From JAVVHH01 sp965199665 (lineage in GTDB: Bacteria; Pseudomonadota; Alphaproteobacteria; Acetobacterales; Acetobacteraceae), in NCBI GenBank assembly GCA_965199665.1, contig OZ241208.1:3162001-3226000 (forward strand): 64,000 nt of DNA, in the 5' to 3' direction. A model generated the notes under the pieces. The model had not been told where the DNA came from. It saw only the letters and a list, made by a program, of their open reading frames with translations, and did no database searches. Positions 8,360 to 17,006 of the stretch are shown in pieces. How positions within the stretch are numbered: the first letter of the stretch is position 1; each line of letters starts with the position of its first letter. The position numbers and the translations under genes are program-made.

Positions 8360-8946
8360 GGTGGAGTTCCGTCGTTGCGGACGGCAGGAGCGCCGTCACC
8401 GACGAAGCCCCGGCATGGCTGAGCCAGCGGGGCAGAACCGGCAGTTGCACACCCGCCGCGCCACGGACTGACACTCTTCTGCGAACGGAAGTCCAGTCGG
8501 AAGTGGTGTTGGTCGTCGTTCAGCAGGAAAAACGTCCGCTTTGCGCCAATCTCGGACGTTTAAGCGCTGGAGCCAAGTTCCTGAAAGCGGACGAGAGTAG
8601 AGCCACCTGCCACAGCCGAGCTGGCCGCACTCACGAGGTCCGTCATGCAGCCCTCAAAGCCCAAGCCTGTGTTCCCGACCGCCCGGCCCGTGGTGCCATA
8701 GAACAAGGGCGCCTACGTCGGACCCAAGCTGCCCCTCAACCCAAGCAGGTCTGGTATATCTTAGCTAGTGTCACAACGTGACGAATTCGAAGATCGTCCG
8801 TGTCACGCGACGCCGGCGTCGTCGCCGTTCCGCCGCTAACACTGGCTTTGCGTGGAACTGTGCTACCACGTTACGAGGTGCAATTGCCCAAGCGGGCGAA
8901 GCGTTCCGCTCAGCTTACTCATCTGTAATTTCATCGAAGACAGACC
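8360..8946. other. intergenic region between recombinase cassette and AbiE module
   Basis: About 590 bp without a gene I can support. A short arginine-rich reading frame (8778-8990) has no family resemblance and overlaps the abiE operator, so it is not called. One small inverted repeat is visible, GTCAC-AAC-GTGAC at 8770-8782. Promoters for the leftward cassette and possibly rightward transcription should lie here but none is convincing. Confidence 0.4.
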
Positions 8947-9031
8947 TTTCAGCATTTGTTGAAACAGATATTTCCAATGAAAATGCTTGACGTGTTTTCA
9001 GCGAAAGTGGCATTTTCAACAGATGCTGAAA
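8947..9031 (+). promoter_or_regulatory. paired inverted repeats, probable AbiEi operator
   Basis: TTTCAGCATTTGTTGAAA (8947-8964) and TTTCAACAGATGCTGAAA (9014-9031) are reverse complements of each other at 17 of 18 positions, and each arm is itself a TTTCA-N8-TGAAA dyad. They lie 49 bp apart, the second covering the likely ATG of abiEi. Characterised AbiEi antitoxins repress their own operon by binding two inverted repeats at the promoter, so this arrangement fits autoregulation. The binding itself is inference. Confidence 0.6.
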
Positions 9032-10123
9032 GCGCTCGCTCCGCTGAAAGACCTGGAGAGTAGGGCTGTTGAAGCCCTGCGCGACACACTTTCCGACGTC
9101 GACCCAATCCACGTCGACGCGATCGATCGCGAGATCTCAGTTGACGGAAGGCATGTCGACATTGTGGCCGACATAACGGCATTTGGCAGGCGCCATCGTC
9201 TGGTGTGCGAGGTCAAGAGCAGCGGCCAGCCCAGGCATGTGCGCAATGCCGTTCTCCAATTGCGCAATTATCTCGCCCATATACCGTCCAGTCGAGACGC
9301 AACGCCCGTTTTAATCACCACATACCTCTCTGCTGAAGCGCAAGCGATGTGCCGCGAGGCTGACGTTGGCTTCCTCGATCTCGAAGGCAATGTCCGCATC
9401 GTTTTCGACGGGATTTTTATCGAGCGTTCCGTCTCGACCAAGCCATCGGTTCAGCGACGAGATCTGAAGTCGATCTTCAAACCAAAATCGGCGCAGATCC
9501 TACGCACCATGCTTCGCGATCCATCACGGGAATGGCGGGTCGCTGATCTAGCAGAGGCAGCGAATGTTAGCCTCGGGCAGGTCAGCAACGTGCGGACGAG
9601 CCTGCTGGACCGCGAGTGGGCTGAGCTGTCGGATGGCGGTCTATATCTCCGCGCGCCGAACAGAGTGCTGGACGCGTGGCGCGACGCTTACGAGCCTCCC
9701 TCGGGAGAAAAACGGCTCTTCTACACGATCTTGCAAGGTAAGCAGTTCGACATTGTAGCGAAGGAAGCCATTCACCCGAATGATCACCGTGATGCACATG
9801 GCGCCCGAGCGATCTTCGCTTCTTTCTCGGCTGCGCGATGGTTATCGCCTTATGTGCGGTCAAATATGCAGCACTTCTATGCCGACGATGCCGGGCTCCA
9901 GCTCCTGAAGTCTGGCTTGAAACTTAAAAGCGCGTCGAAGGGCGAGAACGTCGCGATCACCGTGACCTACGATGAGGGCGTGTTCCTGGACATCGTCGAG
10001 CCAGTTCCGGGCGTCCTCTGCACCAGTCCGGTTCAGACCTATCTAGACCTCGCAGCCGCGGGCGAGCGTGGGCTCGAGGCAGCGGAGCATCTCCGGTCCG
10101 AGAAGCTTGCATGGCCGCGATGA
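9023..10123 (+). CDS. abiEi: type IV TA antitoxin, AbiEi family, with nuclease-like N-terminal domain
   Basis: Antitoxin and autorepressor of an abortive-infection (AbiE) pair, 366 aa. Residues 10-140 resemble a PD-(D/E)XK fold: D46 in GRHVDIVADI, E63 and K65 in VCEVKSSG, and Q79 in LQLRNYL. A winged helix follows at about 152-215 (SAQILRTMLRDP, VADLAEAANVSLGQVSNVRT). The C-terminal 150 residues fit the AbiEi C-terminal domain (LYLRAPNRVLDAW, DIVEPVPGVLCTSPVQTYLDL). The ATG at 9023 is preferred; an in-frame TTG at 8987 is the alternative. Its stop overlaps the toxin start (ATGA). Confidence 0.8.
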   Translation: MLKALAPLKDLESRAVEALRDTLSDVDPIHVDAIDREISVDGRHVDIVADITAFGRRHRLVCEVKSSGQPRHVRNAVLQLRNYLAHIPSSRDATPVLITTYLSAEAQAMCREADVGFLDLEGNVRIVFDGIFIERSVSTKPSVQRRDLKSIFKPKSAQILRTMLRDPSREWRVADLAEAANVSLGQVSNVRTSLLDREWAELSDGGLYLRAPNRVLDAWRDAYEPPSGEKRLFYTILQGKQFDIVAKEAIHPNDHRDAHGARAIFASFSAARWLSPYVRSNMQHFYADDAGLQLLKSGLKLKSASKGENVAITVTYDEGVFLDIVEPVPGVLCTSPVQTYLDLAAAGERGLEAAEHLRSEKLAWPR

Positions 10124-10989
10124 ACTCACAGGATCCTCAGTCCGCTTCCGATTATGACGATCGGACGGCCGCCGCAGTCAAATCCGTGCTCGTCGAGATC
10201 GGCCAGATCCTTGGCTCCTACAAGGGCAAATTCGCGGTTATTGGCGGCGCCGTTCCGTGGCTGCTTCTCGACAATGATGATATGCCGCACGTCGGGACCA
10301 TCGACGTTGATCTGAGTCTCGATGCCGAGGCGCTCGGCGACGGCGAGTACGCGATGCTCGTCCAATCGCTGGTGAGTCATGGCTATCAGCAACGCGACGC
10401 GCTACGCCGTTTCCAGTTAGTGCGCCAGGTATCGTCTCTGGACGACGGGCCAGCCATCAACGTTATCGTCGACTTTTTAATGCCGCGCGATGCGGAGATC
10501 ATCAAAAACAAGCCACCCCTCATCGACCACTTCGCGGTCCAGCGCGCTGACGGCGCAGATCTCGCATTGCGTTTCCACGAATTGACGGCCGTCAGTGCGC
10601 TGATGCCGGGTGGCGGCACCAACACCGTAGAGATTGCGATCTGCTCCATTCCAGCGCTGCTCGCGATGAAGGGCCACGCTCTTGGCGGCCGTTTGAAGCA
10701 GAAGGACGCGTACGACATTTACTACTGTATTCGGAACTACGGCGACAGCATCGAGGCGCTCGCCGAGGCCTGCAAACCGCTCCTCGAACATGCTAGCGGC
10801 GCGGCCGGCTACCGCATCATCCGCGAGAAGTTCAGCGACATCGAAGGCTTTGGGCCAACGAGCGTGCGGAAGTTCGTCTCAGACACCGCCATCCTTGGCG
10901 ACCGCACTGACGATCAATGGCAGCAGGATGCCTTCGGACTTGTCGACGCCTGGTTAAACGCTCTCGGATTGCCAAATAGCAACCGATGA
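10120..10989 (+). CDS. abiEii: type IV TA toxin, nucleotidyltransferase AbiEii/AbiGii family
   Basis: Toxin partner of the AbiE system, a 289-aa nucleotidyltransferase expected to inhibit growth when released from antitoxin control. The polymerase-beta-like motif is visible: FAVIGGAVPWLLL (Gly42, Gly43) and GTIDVDLSLD (Asp62, Asp64). A further conserved stretch follows in LRFHELTAVSALMP and LLAMKGHALGGRLKQKDAYDIYYCI, the K-x-KDxxD region typical of the family. The ATG at 10120 overlaps the antitoxin stop; an in-frame ATG at 10111 would add three residues. The usual Arg before the DxD motif is replaced by Gly. Confidence 0.85.
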   Translation: MNSQDPQSASDYDDRTAAAVKSVLVEIGQILGSYKGKFAVIGGAVPWLLLDNDDMPHVGTIDVDLSLDAEALGDGEYAMLVQSLVSHGYQQRDALRRFQLVRQVSSLDDGPAINVIVDFLMPRDAEIIKNKPPLIDHFAVQRADGADLALRFHELTAVSALMPGGGTNTVEIAICSIPALLAMKGHALGGRLKQKDAYDIYYCIRNYGDSIEALAEACKPLLEHASGAAGYRIIREKFSDIEGFGPTSVRKFVSDTAILGDRTDDQWQQDAFGLVDAWLNALGLPNSNR

Positions 10990-11644
10990 TCAAGCCTCTG
11001 CTGCAAGCAGCAATCAATGCCCCAGTCATGCGCAAACATCCCAGGCACATGCTGGTCGGGGATGAGCGCACCACTTTGCTTACCGGGACCGGCCTTGTCT
11101 ACGGGAAACGCCGTCACGGGCCAGCGTCGACACCTTATTCCGTGTGCGATCCTGCCCAGCCTTGCGAATGACGTCGTCGTGGGACCGGTCACCTTAGTCC
11201 ACGCAAGCTGTATCGTTGGATATCACTCGGCCTCGCTTGTGACCATGCCCTGACCGGGATGGCTGGAAAACATTGGGCGGGCGCTCGCGAAACGTTCGGC
11301 CACTTGGATCGCAATTGTTGACGTCGACGGGTGCCACCCAGGCCGATCAAAGTAGTTAGCTGATTTGGCCGTGGATGTCGCAATTACCGCCTTTCAGCTG
11401 ATTGTTCCGACCTCGTACTCTCGCCTTATGGCGCATCTCACCGCGCGGCTGGCTCCATCCTCGCGCGGATACCTGATGATCGCCACCGGCGAAGTTAGTC
11501 CAGGGATCCAGAACAACCTTCCTGCGCTTGGCCCTGCGGCCCCTGACCTGCCCCCCAAAGAGTCCCCGATGGACGAATCCTAAGCTCAACGCTAGCGTGA
11601 ACAATCCGATGTAACCAACGAGTTATGTGGATAGGAGGATCGGT
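10990..11644. other. intergenic region upstream of hamA
   Basis: About 650 bp separating the AbiE pair from the Hachiman genes. Several short open frames exist (for example 11365-11583 on the plus strand) but show no recognisable domain or ribosome site. The stretch at 11540-11570 (TGACCTGCCCCCCAAA) resembles the terminal sequence of the IS3-type element at 49755 and could be an insertion-sequence scar; this is a weak resemblance. The hamA promoter should lie here. Confidence 0.35.
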
Positions 11645-12592
11645 TTGTCGAACATAACTGACGCCGATCTCGTAGCCGCGCTGACGGGAGATCCGGAAGC
11701 ACTTGACGTACATCTCTCGCTGATTGAGCGAGACGTATTGATTGACGGTCATGCAGTCAAAATACATTGCCATTGTCTGTCCGTTAATGGCAACGGTCAC
11801 GTCCAGCCGCACCGACTTGCCGAGTTCATGCGCAATGCCGTCGCTGACTACGCGATTCCGAGGTCTCAGCTCGCGAGAGCCAAAGCGCGAGACCAGAAAT
11901 ACAAAAGCACGGAGGCAGTTACTGCCCTGGTGGAACAGGCGAAACGCTCCTTTACAGATCTCGCTAAGACGGGAGAAGGCGGCGAAATGCTCTTGTTCCT
12001 GCTGGCGGAGCGCTTCCTCAAGCTCCCGCAGATCCTGTGTAAAATGGATCTGAAGACTGACGCCCGGATGCATTACCATGGAGCCGACGGCGTCTATGCG
12101 GGCGTCATGCCCGACGGGATTCTCAAGCTCTACTGGGGCGAGTCAAAGGTCTACAAGAGCGTAGCGTCGGCCATTCAGGATTGCCTTTCCTCCCTCGCGC
12201 CGTTCCTCGTCGAGCTCGAACATGAAGACGCCGAACGCGAGCGAGACCTTATCCTGCTCAGCGACAAAGCCGACCTGAGCGATCCCGCGCTCACCGAAGC
12301 GCTGAAACGCTATTTCGACAAGAATTCGACCCAGTCCCGGCGCGTCGAATATTGCGGTGTCGCCCTCGTCGGCTTCGATGCCGATTTCTATCCCGGAGGC
12401 GGAGCCAAGGTGATTGCCGATCAGCTTGCGAAGGCCGCCCGGCTTGCGCTGGCGACGTGGCGCAAGAAGATCGGCGAGCGCCTTCAGACCGAGAAGCTCG
12501 CCCAGTTCGAAATCGAATTTTTCTGTCTCCCGCTTCCATCAGCGGACGAATTTCGGAAGGCCTTTCTCAAGGCGATGGGAGTGACGTCATGA
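11645..12592 (+). CDS. hamA: Hachiman defence nuclease HamA (DUF1837)
   Basis: Effector of the Hachiman anti-phage system, 315 aa. The DUF1837 core contains a PD-(D/E)XK site: an upstream acidic residue in GEGGEMLLFLLAERFL, D148 in HYHGADGVYAG, and E166-S-K168 in YWGESKVYKS. HamA is a DNase held inactive by the HamB helicase until DNA damage or phage DNA is sensed (known for characterised HamAB). The TTG at 11645 was chosen because AGGAGG (11633-11638) lies six bases upstream; a GTG at 11627 overlaps that ribosome site. The stop overlaps the hamB ATG. Confidence 0.88.
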   Translation: MSNITDADLVAALTGDPEALDVHLSLIERDVLIDGHAVKIHCHCLSVNGNGHVQPHRLAEFMRNAVADYAIPRSQLARAKARDQKYKSTEAVTALVEQAKRSFTDLAKTGEGGEMLLFLLAERFLKLPQILCKMDLKTDARMHYHGADGVYAGVMPDGILKLYWGESKVYKSVASAIQDCLSSLAPFLVELEHEDAERERDLILLSDKADLSDPALTEALKRYFDKNSTQSRRVEYCGVALVGFDADFYPGGGAKVIADQLAKAARLALATWRKKIGERLQTEKLAQFEIEFFCLPLPSADEFRKAFLKAMGVTS

Positions 12593-15201
12593 GCATCGCC
12601 GATCTCCAAAGTTGGTTGGTCGATCAGGGCATCGAGGAGGAGCTCGACCAGTTGACCCGCCACACGGTACGCTGTGAAGTCGGGAATCTGTTGCCGGAGC
12701 CAGATGCTGTTGCCCCGCCTGTCGATTGGCAGCGGTTACTTCTCGCCGCCAGCATCCTCGCCCGGTCCGACACACGCTTCCATCAGGAGGCCGCGTTGCG
12801 TATCGCAACCAGCGCCGTCACGATGTCAAGGAGCGCCGCAGTCGTCGATGCAGGCGCGGTCCTTCTCGGAAAGCTCTCGAACTTCCGGGCGGTCGCCTTG
12901 GCAAGCAAGCGCGCGCTGCTGGCCGACGATCTAGATGGGCGACTAGGGATTAGCCTTCGTATTGAAGCTCAACGCCGGCAGATGGATCAGGCGGTCCTCA
13001 TCGAGTCGAGCGGACGGTGGCTTCAGGTCAATAAATTCCAGCAGCGCTTTTGGGAGAAGGCCGCCTTTAACAGCTGGATATCGGCCTCGGCGCCGACAGC
13101 TTCGGGCAAGACCTTCCTCATCCTGCAATGGCTGCTCGATCAAATGCACGACGTCGGTAGGCGTGTCGCCATCTATCTCGCGCCGACGCGTGCCCTGGTC
13201 GCGGAGATCGAAGCCAATCTGGAGCTGTTGCTCGGAAAGCCGGGTGCGACCCAGGTCTCCTCGCTGCCGCTGGCCGAAAAATACGAAACCGCGCGTGCAG
13301 GTGGCTCGCCCCTGATCCTCGTCTTTACGCAGGAGCGTCTGCATCTACTCGCCAATCTCGTCGGCGACCACATCACGATAGATCTGCTGATCGTCGATGA
13401 AGCTCACAAGATCGGCGACAACCAACGCGGCGTCATTCTCCAGGATGCGATTGAGCGCGTCAGCCGCGCCAATCCGGCGCTCAAGCTCGTCTTTATCAGC
13501 CCAGCCACGCAGAATCCCGACGAGCTACTGGCTGATGCCCCCGACGGAACGGCGACGTCGTCGGTCGACAGCGATGTGCCCACCGTCCTCCAGAATGTCA
13601 TCGTGGCCGAGCAGGTACCCCGTAAGCCCAAGCTCTGGGGCCTCTCCGTCGTCAAAGCCGACGGCAAGCAGTCGATCGGAACACTCAGGCTTGCAAGTTC
13701 GCCAACCGGCCCGACCAAGAAGCTCGCCTTCATCGCCGCCGCCGCCGGCGCGCAGGGCGGAACTCTTGTTTATGCTAACCGGGCCTCAGATTCCGAAGAA
13801 ATTGCGGACCTTATCAGCCAGCTCATTCCGGCCAGCGCCACTGTGGACAAGGAACTGCTGGACCTGGCCGATCTGACGCGCAAGGGCGTACACCCGCAAT
13901 ATAGGCTGGCGCCGCTCGTAGAGCGAGGCGTCGCCTTCCATTATGGCAACATGCCCTCCTTGATCCGGCTTGAGATCGAACGCCTCTTTCGGGCCGGCAA
14001 GATACGCTTTCTCGTCTGCACCTCTACCCTGATCGAAGGGGTGAACCTCTCCTGCCGGACTATCGTCTTGCGCGGACCGCGCAAGGGCATCGGCAATCCG
14101 ATGGAGCCGCACGACTTCTGGAACTTAGCCGGCCGAGCCGGCCGCTGGGGCGACGAGTTCCAGGGCAACATTATCTGCATCGACCCCGGCAACTCTCAGG
14201 CCTGGCCGCACGGCGTGCCCGCCCGGGCCCGCTATCCGATCAAGCGCGAAAGCGACGCTGTAATCGAAACCGGCGCGGGCTTGGCTGACTATCTCGACCG
14301 TAGGGTTTCGGCCGACCTCTCGGAGCTGCGAGAAGCCGATCAATATGAACAGGTTGGCTCCTATTTGCTGACGACCTTCCTGCGTCTCGGATCCATCGCT
14401 CAGGCCGGTTTGGCGAAACGCCACGATAAGGATCTCCTTGAGCGGCTCGACACGAGTCTTGCTGCCATCGCTGCGCAAGTCGAAATCAGCCCCGAAATCG
14501 CCAATCGCCATCCCGGCATCAGCGCACTCGGCCTCCAACGGCTGCTGGACGCGTTCCGCCGATATGAGGGCGATCCCGAAAACCTGCTACCGGCGCCAGT
14601 GGACAGCGAAGACAGCTACGATCGGTTTGTTACGATCATGCGGCGCATTGACCAGGACATGTTCCCGGCGTTTTTGCCCGAGGGCCTGATACCGCTCTAC
14701 GCACGCATCATCGTCCAGTGGCTCAAAGGCTTTTCCCTGGCCATGATGATCCGGCGGAACATCGAATATCAGGTCCGGAACAACCGGGCTTACAGGCTTC
14801 CGACGCTTATCCGGCAGACAATGGAACATGTCGAGCAAATTGCCCGTTTCAAAGCGCCCAAGTATCTCTCCGCTTATATGGACATGCTCCATATCCACCT
14901 GCGCGAGATCGGTCGGGACGATCTCGTCGAGGACGGACTCGATATTGGAACGCAGTTAGAGTTCGGCTTGTCCTCGCGCACTCTGCTGTCGCTAGTGGAG
15001 CTTGGCCTGTCACGAATGAGCGCCGTCGCGCTTTACGAGAAGATTGCCAGGGACGACCTCGACAAAGACCAGTGTCTGGCATGGGTGGCCGATCGCGTCG
15101 ATCAGTTCGCGGGCATGGACATCCCAACTATCATGCTCCGCGAGATTCTCGAACGACTTCACCCTGAAGCTAACAGCCAGACAACGCCAAGCGGTTCCTA
15201 A
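12589..15201 (+). CDS. hamB: Hachiman defence helicase HamB
   Basis: Superfamily 2 helicase of 870 aa that partners HamA. Walker A is APTASGKTF (about 169-176), the DEAH box lies in LLIVDEAHKIG (about 267-275), and the later helicase motifs include FLVCTSTLIEGVNL and NLAGRAGRWGDEF. Residues 1-160 form an N-terminal helical extension (LQSWLVDQGIEEELDQL) and the last 350 a C-terminal all-helical region, giving typical HamB length. The ATG at 12589 overlaps the hamA stop (ATGA), showing co-translation. In the characterised system HamB scans DNA and restrains or releases HamA. Confidence 0.88.
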   Translation: MSIADLQSWLVDQGIEEELDQLTRHTVRCEVGNLLPEPDAVAPPVDWQRLLLAASILARSDTRFHQEAALRIATSAVTMSRSAAVVDAGAVLLGKLSNFRAVALASKRALLADDLDGRLGISLRIEAQRRQMDQAVLIESSGRWLQVNKFQQRFWEKAAFNSWISASAPTASGKTFLILQWLLDQMHDVGRRVAIYLAPTRALVAEIEANLELLLGKPGATQVSSLPLAEKYETARAGGSPLILVFTQERLHLLANLVGDHITIDLLIVDEAHKIGDNQRGVILQDAIERVSRANPALKLVFISPATQNPDELLADAPDGTATSSVDSDVPTVLQNVIVAEQVPRKPKLWGLSVVKADGKQSIGTLRLASSPTGPTKKLAFIAAAAGAQGGTLVYANRASDSEEIADLISQLIPASATVDKELLDLADLTRKGVHPQYRLAPLVERGVAFHYGNMPSLIRLEIERLFRAGKIRFLVCTSTLIEGVNLSCRTIVLRGPRKGIGNPMEPHDFWNLAGRAGRWGDEFQGNIICIDPGNSQAWPHGVPARARYPIKRESDAVIETGAGLADYLDRRVSADLSELREADQYEQVGSYLLTTFLRLGSIAQAGLAKRHDKDLLERLDTSLAAIAAQVEISPEIANRHPGISALGLQRLLDAFRRYEGDPENLLPAPVDSEDSYDRFVTIMRRIDQDMFPAFLPEGLIPLYARIIVQWLKGFSLAMMIRRNIEYQVRNNRAYRLPTLIRQTMEHVEQIARFKAPKYLSAYMDMLHIHLREIGRDDLVEDGLDIGTQLEFGLSSRTLLSLVELGLSRMSAVALYEKIARDDLDKDQCLAWVADRVDQFAGMDIPTIMLREILERLHPEANSQTTPSGS

Positions 15202-15218
15202 TCGAGAAAGGTCACTGA

Positions 15219-15518
15219 ATGCCTTCCAAACCCATCATGATCGGCGCGCTCGAATTTCGCAGCCGAGGCGATGCTTATGCGTTCCTTAAGGGCATCCTGG
15301 CCCACTATGACGTCGGCGACAAAGTAAACGCAGCGGACAGCGTCATTCTGCGTGACGCACTCGCCCTACACCCCGAATCCTTTACCAAAATCGACAGCGG
15401 CATCCAGTCTTTCAGCGTGCGAACCGCCGAGTTCGGGACCAAATGCTTCTGGGTCAACCGCGTCGATAGCTCCACCGAAAAGTTCTCGCTGCGCGCCTGC
15501 GTCTACGGCGACAAGTGA
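15219..15518 (+). CDS. DUF3223 domain protein, possible Hachiman accessory gene
   Basis: A 99-aa protein that fits DUF3223: EFRSRGDAYAFLKGILAHYDVGDKV, a central ILRDALALHPESFTKIDSGIQSF and the C-terminal GTKCFWVNRVDSSTEKFSLRAC. DUF3223 often occurs as the tail of HNH nucleases or next to nucleic-acid enzymes; its function is not established. It starts 17 bp after the hamB stop behind GAGAAAGG, so it is probably on the same transcript. Whether it takes part in defence is inference from position. Confidence 0.75.
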   Translation: MPSKPIMIGALEFRSRGDAYAFLKGILAHYDVGDKVNAADSVILRDALALHPESFTKIDSGIQSFSVRTAEFGTKCFWVNRVDSSTEKFSLRACVYGDK

Positions 15519-16085
15519 CCCCGAGGCGCGGCGAAAGCCGCCTTTGATCAGACACCGCGTTTATCCTGCTCTCCCTCGAACGGCGCGAGGCTCTTGGGAC
15601 CGAGAAAGCTGGCCTTTCACCGACAATCAGGCATTTCTTGCCCGATTGGCTACATCATCATGCCTGCCTTCGCATTCCGCGCCGCGCTCAACGAAGCTGC
15701 TGGAGTCTGCTCCGGCTTCGCGCTCAAGTCGTAGGACTCCTTGTGCTCGAGCGCGCCGTGCCAGATGCCGAGTTCTCGCTTGTAGTTGCTCCAGATCATA
15801 CGGGCGGTCGGATAGTTCGGCGAATGAGGATGCCGGCACGAAGGTTCCCAACGTATCGACTTCGGCGGTATTTACCTCAGGCTCGCACCTGATTGTAACC
15901 GTCGCTTCGCGAAACTGGGGTTGACGTCCGCTTCCTTACGATTCGGTCCCCAGACCCGCCAGTCCGCTTTCGGCCATGCGCCACCCTTACCGACCCACTT
16001 CCCCGTTTGATGGAATGTAAAATGATCAGTGTGGATATGTGTGAGGTGAGCTTCGTTAGCGTCCTTTGTAAGCTCGATTAAGCTC
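15519..16085 (-). pseudogene. possible decayed gene between DUF3223 and the HNH gene
   Basis: No intact gene is seen. On the minus strand three successive frames each give protein-like runs without a shared start: THIHTDHFTFHQTGKW and WPKADWRVWGPNRKEADVN (about 16065-15900), then REATVTIRCEPEVNTAEVDT (about 15910-15850), then ARMIWSNYKRELGIWHGAL (15805-15745) ending at a TAG at 15650. This may be one gene broken by frameshifts, but no family is recognised and chance similarity is possible. Confidence 0.25.
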
Positions 16086-17006
16086 CTACTTTGCCTCGTT
16101 TTTAATGAGCAAGAGTCGCATCGAGCGTGCCATCATCAGAGTACGGTGCTCGGCAAGGTAGTCTTGGGTTCGAAGAACTTGAATATTGATCATAGAGGTT
16201 GGGTCAATCCCAGCTGCAGCTGCTTCAGCAAGTGAGAAATCTGGCGCGAGTATCAGCGATCCGTCATCTGCGAACGATAAAAGCAACGCGTCGAACGCTG
16301 CATCATACATTGCGGAGAGTAGCAACCCGTTTGCCGGGTCCAAGCGCTCTCTATTGTTGGAGCTCGTCCACGGCTTGATGTGAGAGGCGCGAAGCAGCTC
16401 CGGTCGCTTAATACCAAGGATAGCACATGAGCCATCCCAAAGAGTGATTAGGTCCTCACGAAACTTGCCCTGCCCGACGCGAGCAGCAATCACCTGCTGC
16501 CGAGTGGTCTCCGCCCCTTCAGGAACCGGAGCGACCTGGTTGGCTTGACCGACGAGATCAACACCCTGCTGCCGGGCGAGACTGATGACGTACTCGCCCA
16601 CACTGTTTGGCAGCGCGTAGAGATAGCCCTGGTTAGGCTTGCCTCCGCTGTGGAAGGGCGAGTGGAGCACTGGCATCTCCCCCAGCACGCTAGGCACCCA
16701 ATCGGGGTAGTACATCGGCTGTGGTAAATTGATGTAGGCGACATCCAGCCGCCAGCCATCCCCATACCAGAACTGGTCGTCCAACGGGTCAGGACGATCA
16801 GCAGTATAGGCTGGTAGCGTCGCCTCAGCTATCGCACGGAGAGCGTTATCGACGCCGGAGAAAATCAAATCGCCGGGCCTTACCTGCTCCATGGTCGTCC
16901 AATACGCCTGGGTCTGCCCTTTCTTTCCCAATTTAGGCGCCCAAAGATAGCCGCCGCGGCGCGCGCGATCCCAGCTATTGCCCTGATAGACAATCCAGAA
17001 TGCCAT
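16086..17006 (-). CDS. EVE-domain HNH endonuclease (modification-dependent restriction type)
   Basis: A 306-aa fusion. Residues 1-120 look like an EVE/PUA-like domain (MAFWIVYQGNSWDRARRGGY, MEQVRPGDLIFSGVDNALRAIAEA), a fold that reads modified bases. The C-terminal part is an HNH_2-type nuclease with LLRASHIKPW (His about 209), LDPANGLLLSAMYDAAFDALLL (Asn about 226; Asp where some relatives have His) and a strand-rich tail. Such fusions act as type IV restriction enzymes cutting methylated or hydroxymethylated phage DNA. The ATG at 17006 has GAGAGGAGACGC directly before it; an earlier GTG at 17036 is less likely. It is the outermost member of the defence island. Confidence 0.82.
   Translation of the reverse strand: MAFWIVYQGNSWDRARRGGYLWAPKLGKKGQTQAYWTTMEQVRPGDLIFSGVDNALRAIAEATLPAYTADRPDPLDDQFWYGDGWRLDVAYINLPQPMYYPDWVPSVLGEMPVLHSPFHSGGKPNQGYLYALPNSVGEYVISLARQQGVDLVGQANQVAPVPEGAETTRQQVIAARVGQGKFREDLITLWDGSCAILGIKRPELLRASHIKPWTSSNNRERLDPANGLLLSAMYDAAFDALLLSFADDGSLILAPDFSLAEAAAAGIDPTSMINIQVLRTQDYLAEHRTLMMARSMRLLLIKNEAK

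Noticed and set aside
8778..8990. Short plus-strand frame rich in arginine upstream of abiEi
   Set aside because: No family match, no ribosome site, and it overlaps the operator repeats.
11365..11583. 72-codon plus-strand frame before hamA
   Set aside because: No ribosome site or recognisable domain; composition looks like chance in GC-rich DNA.
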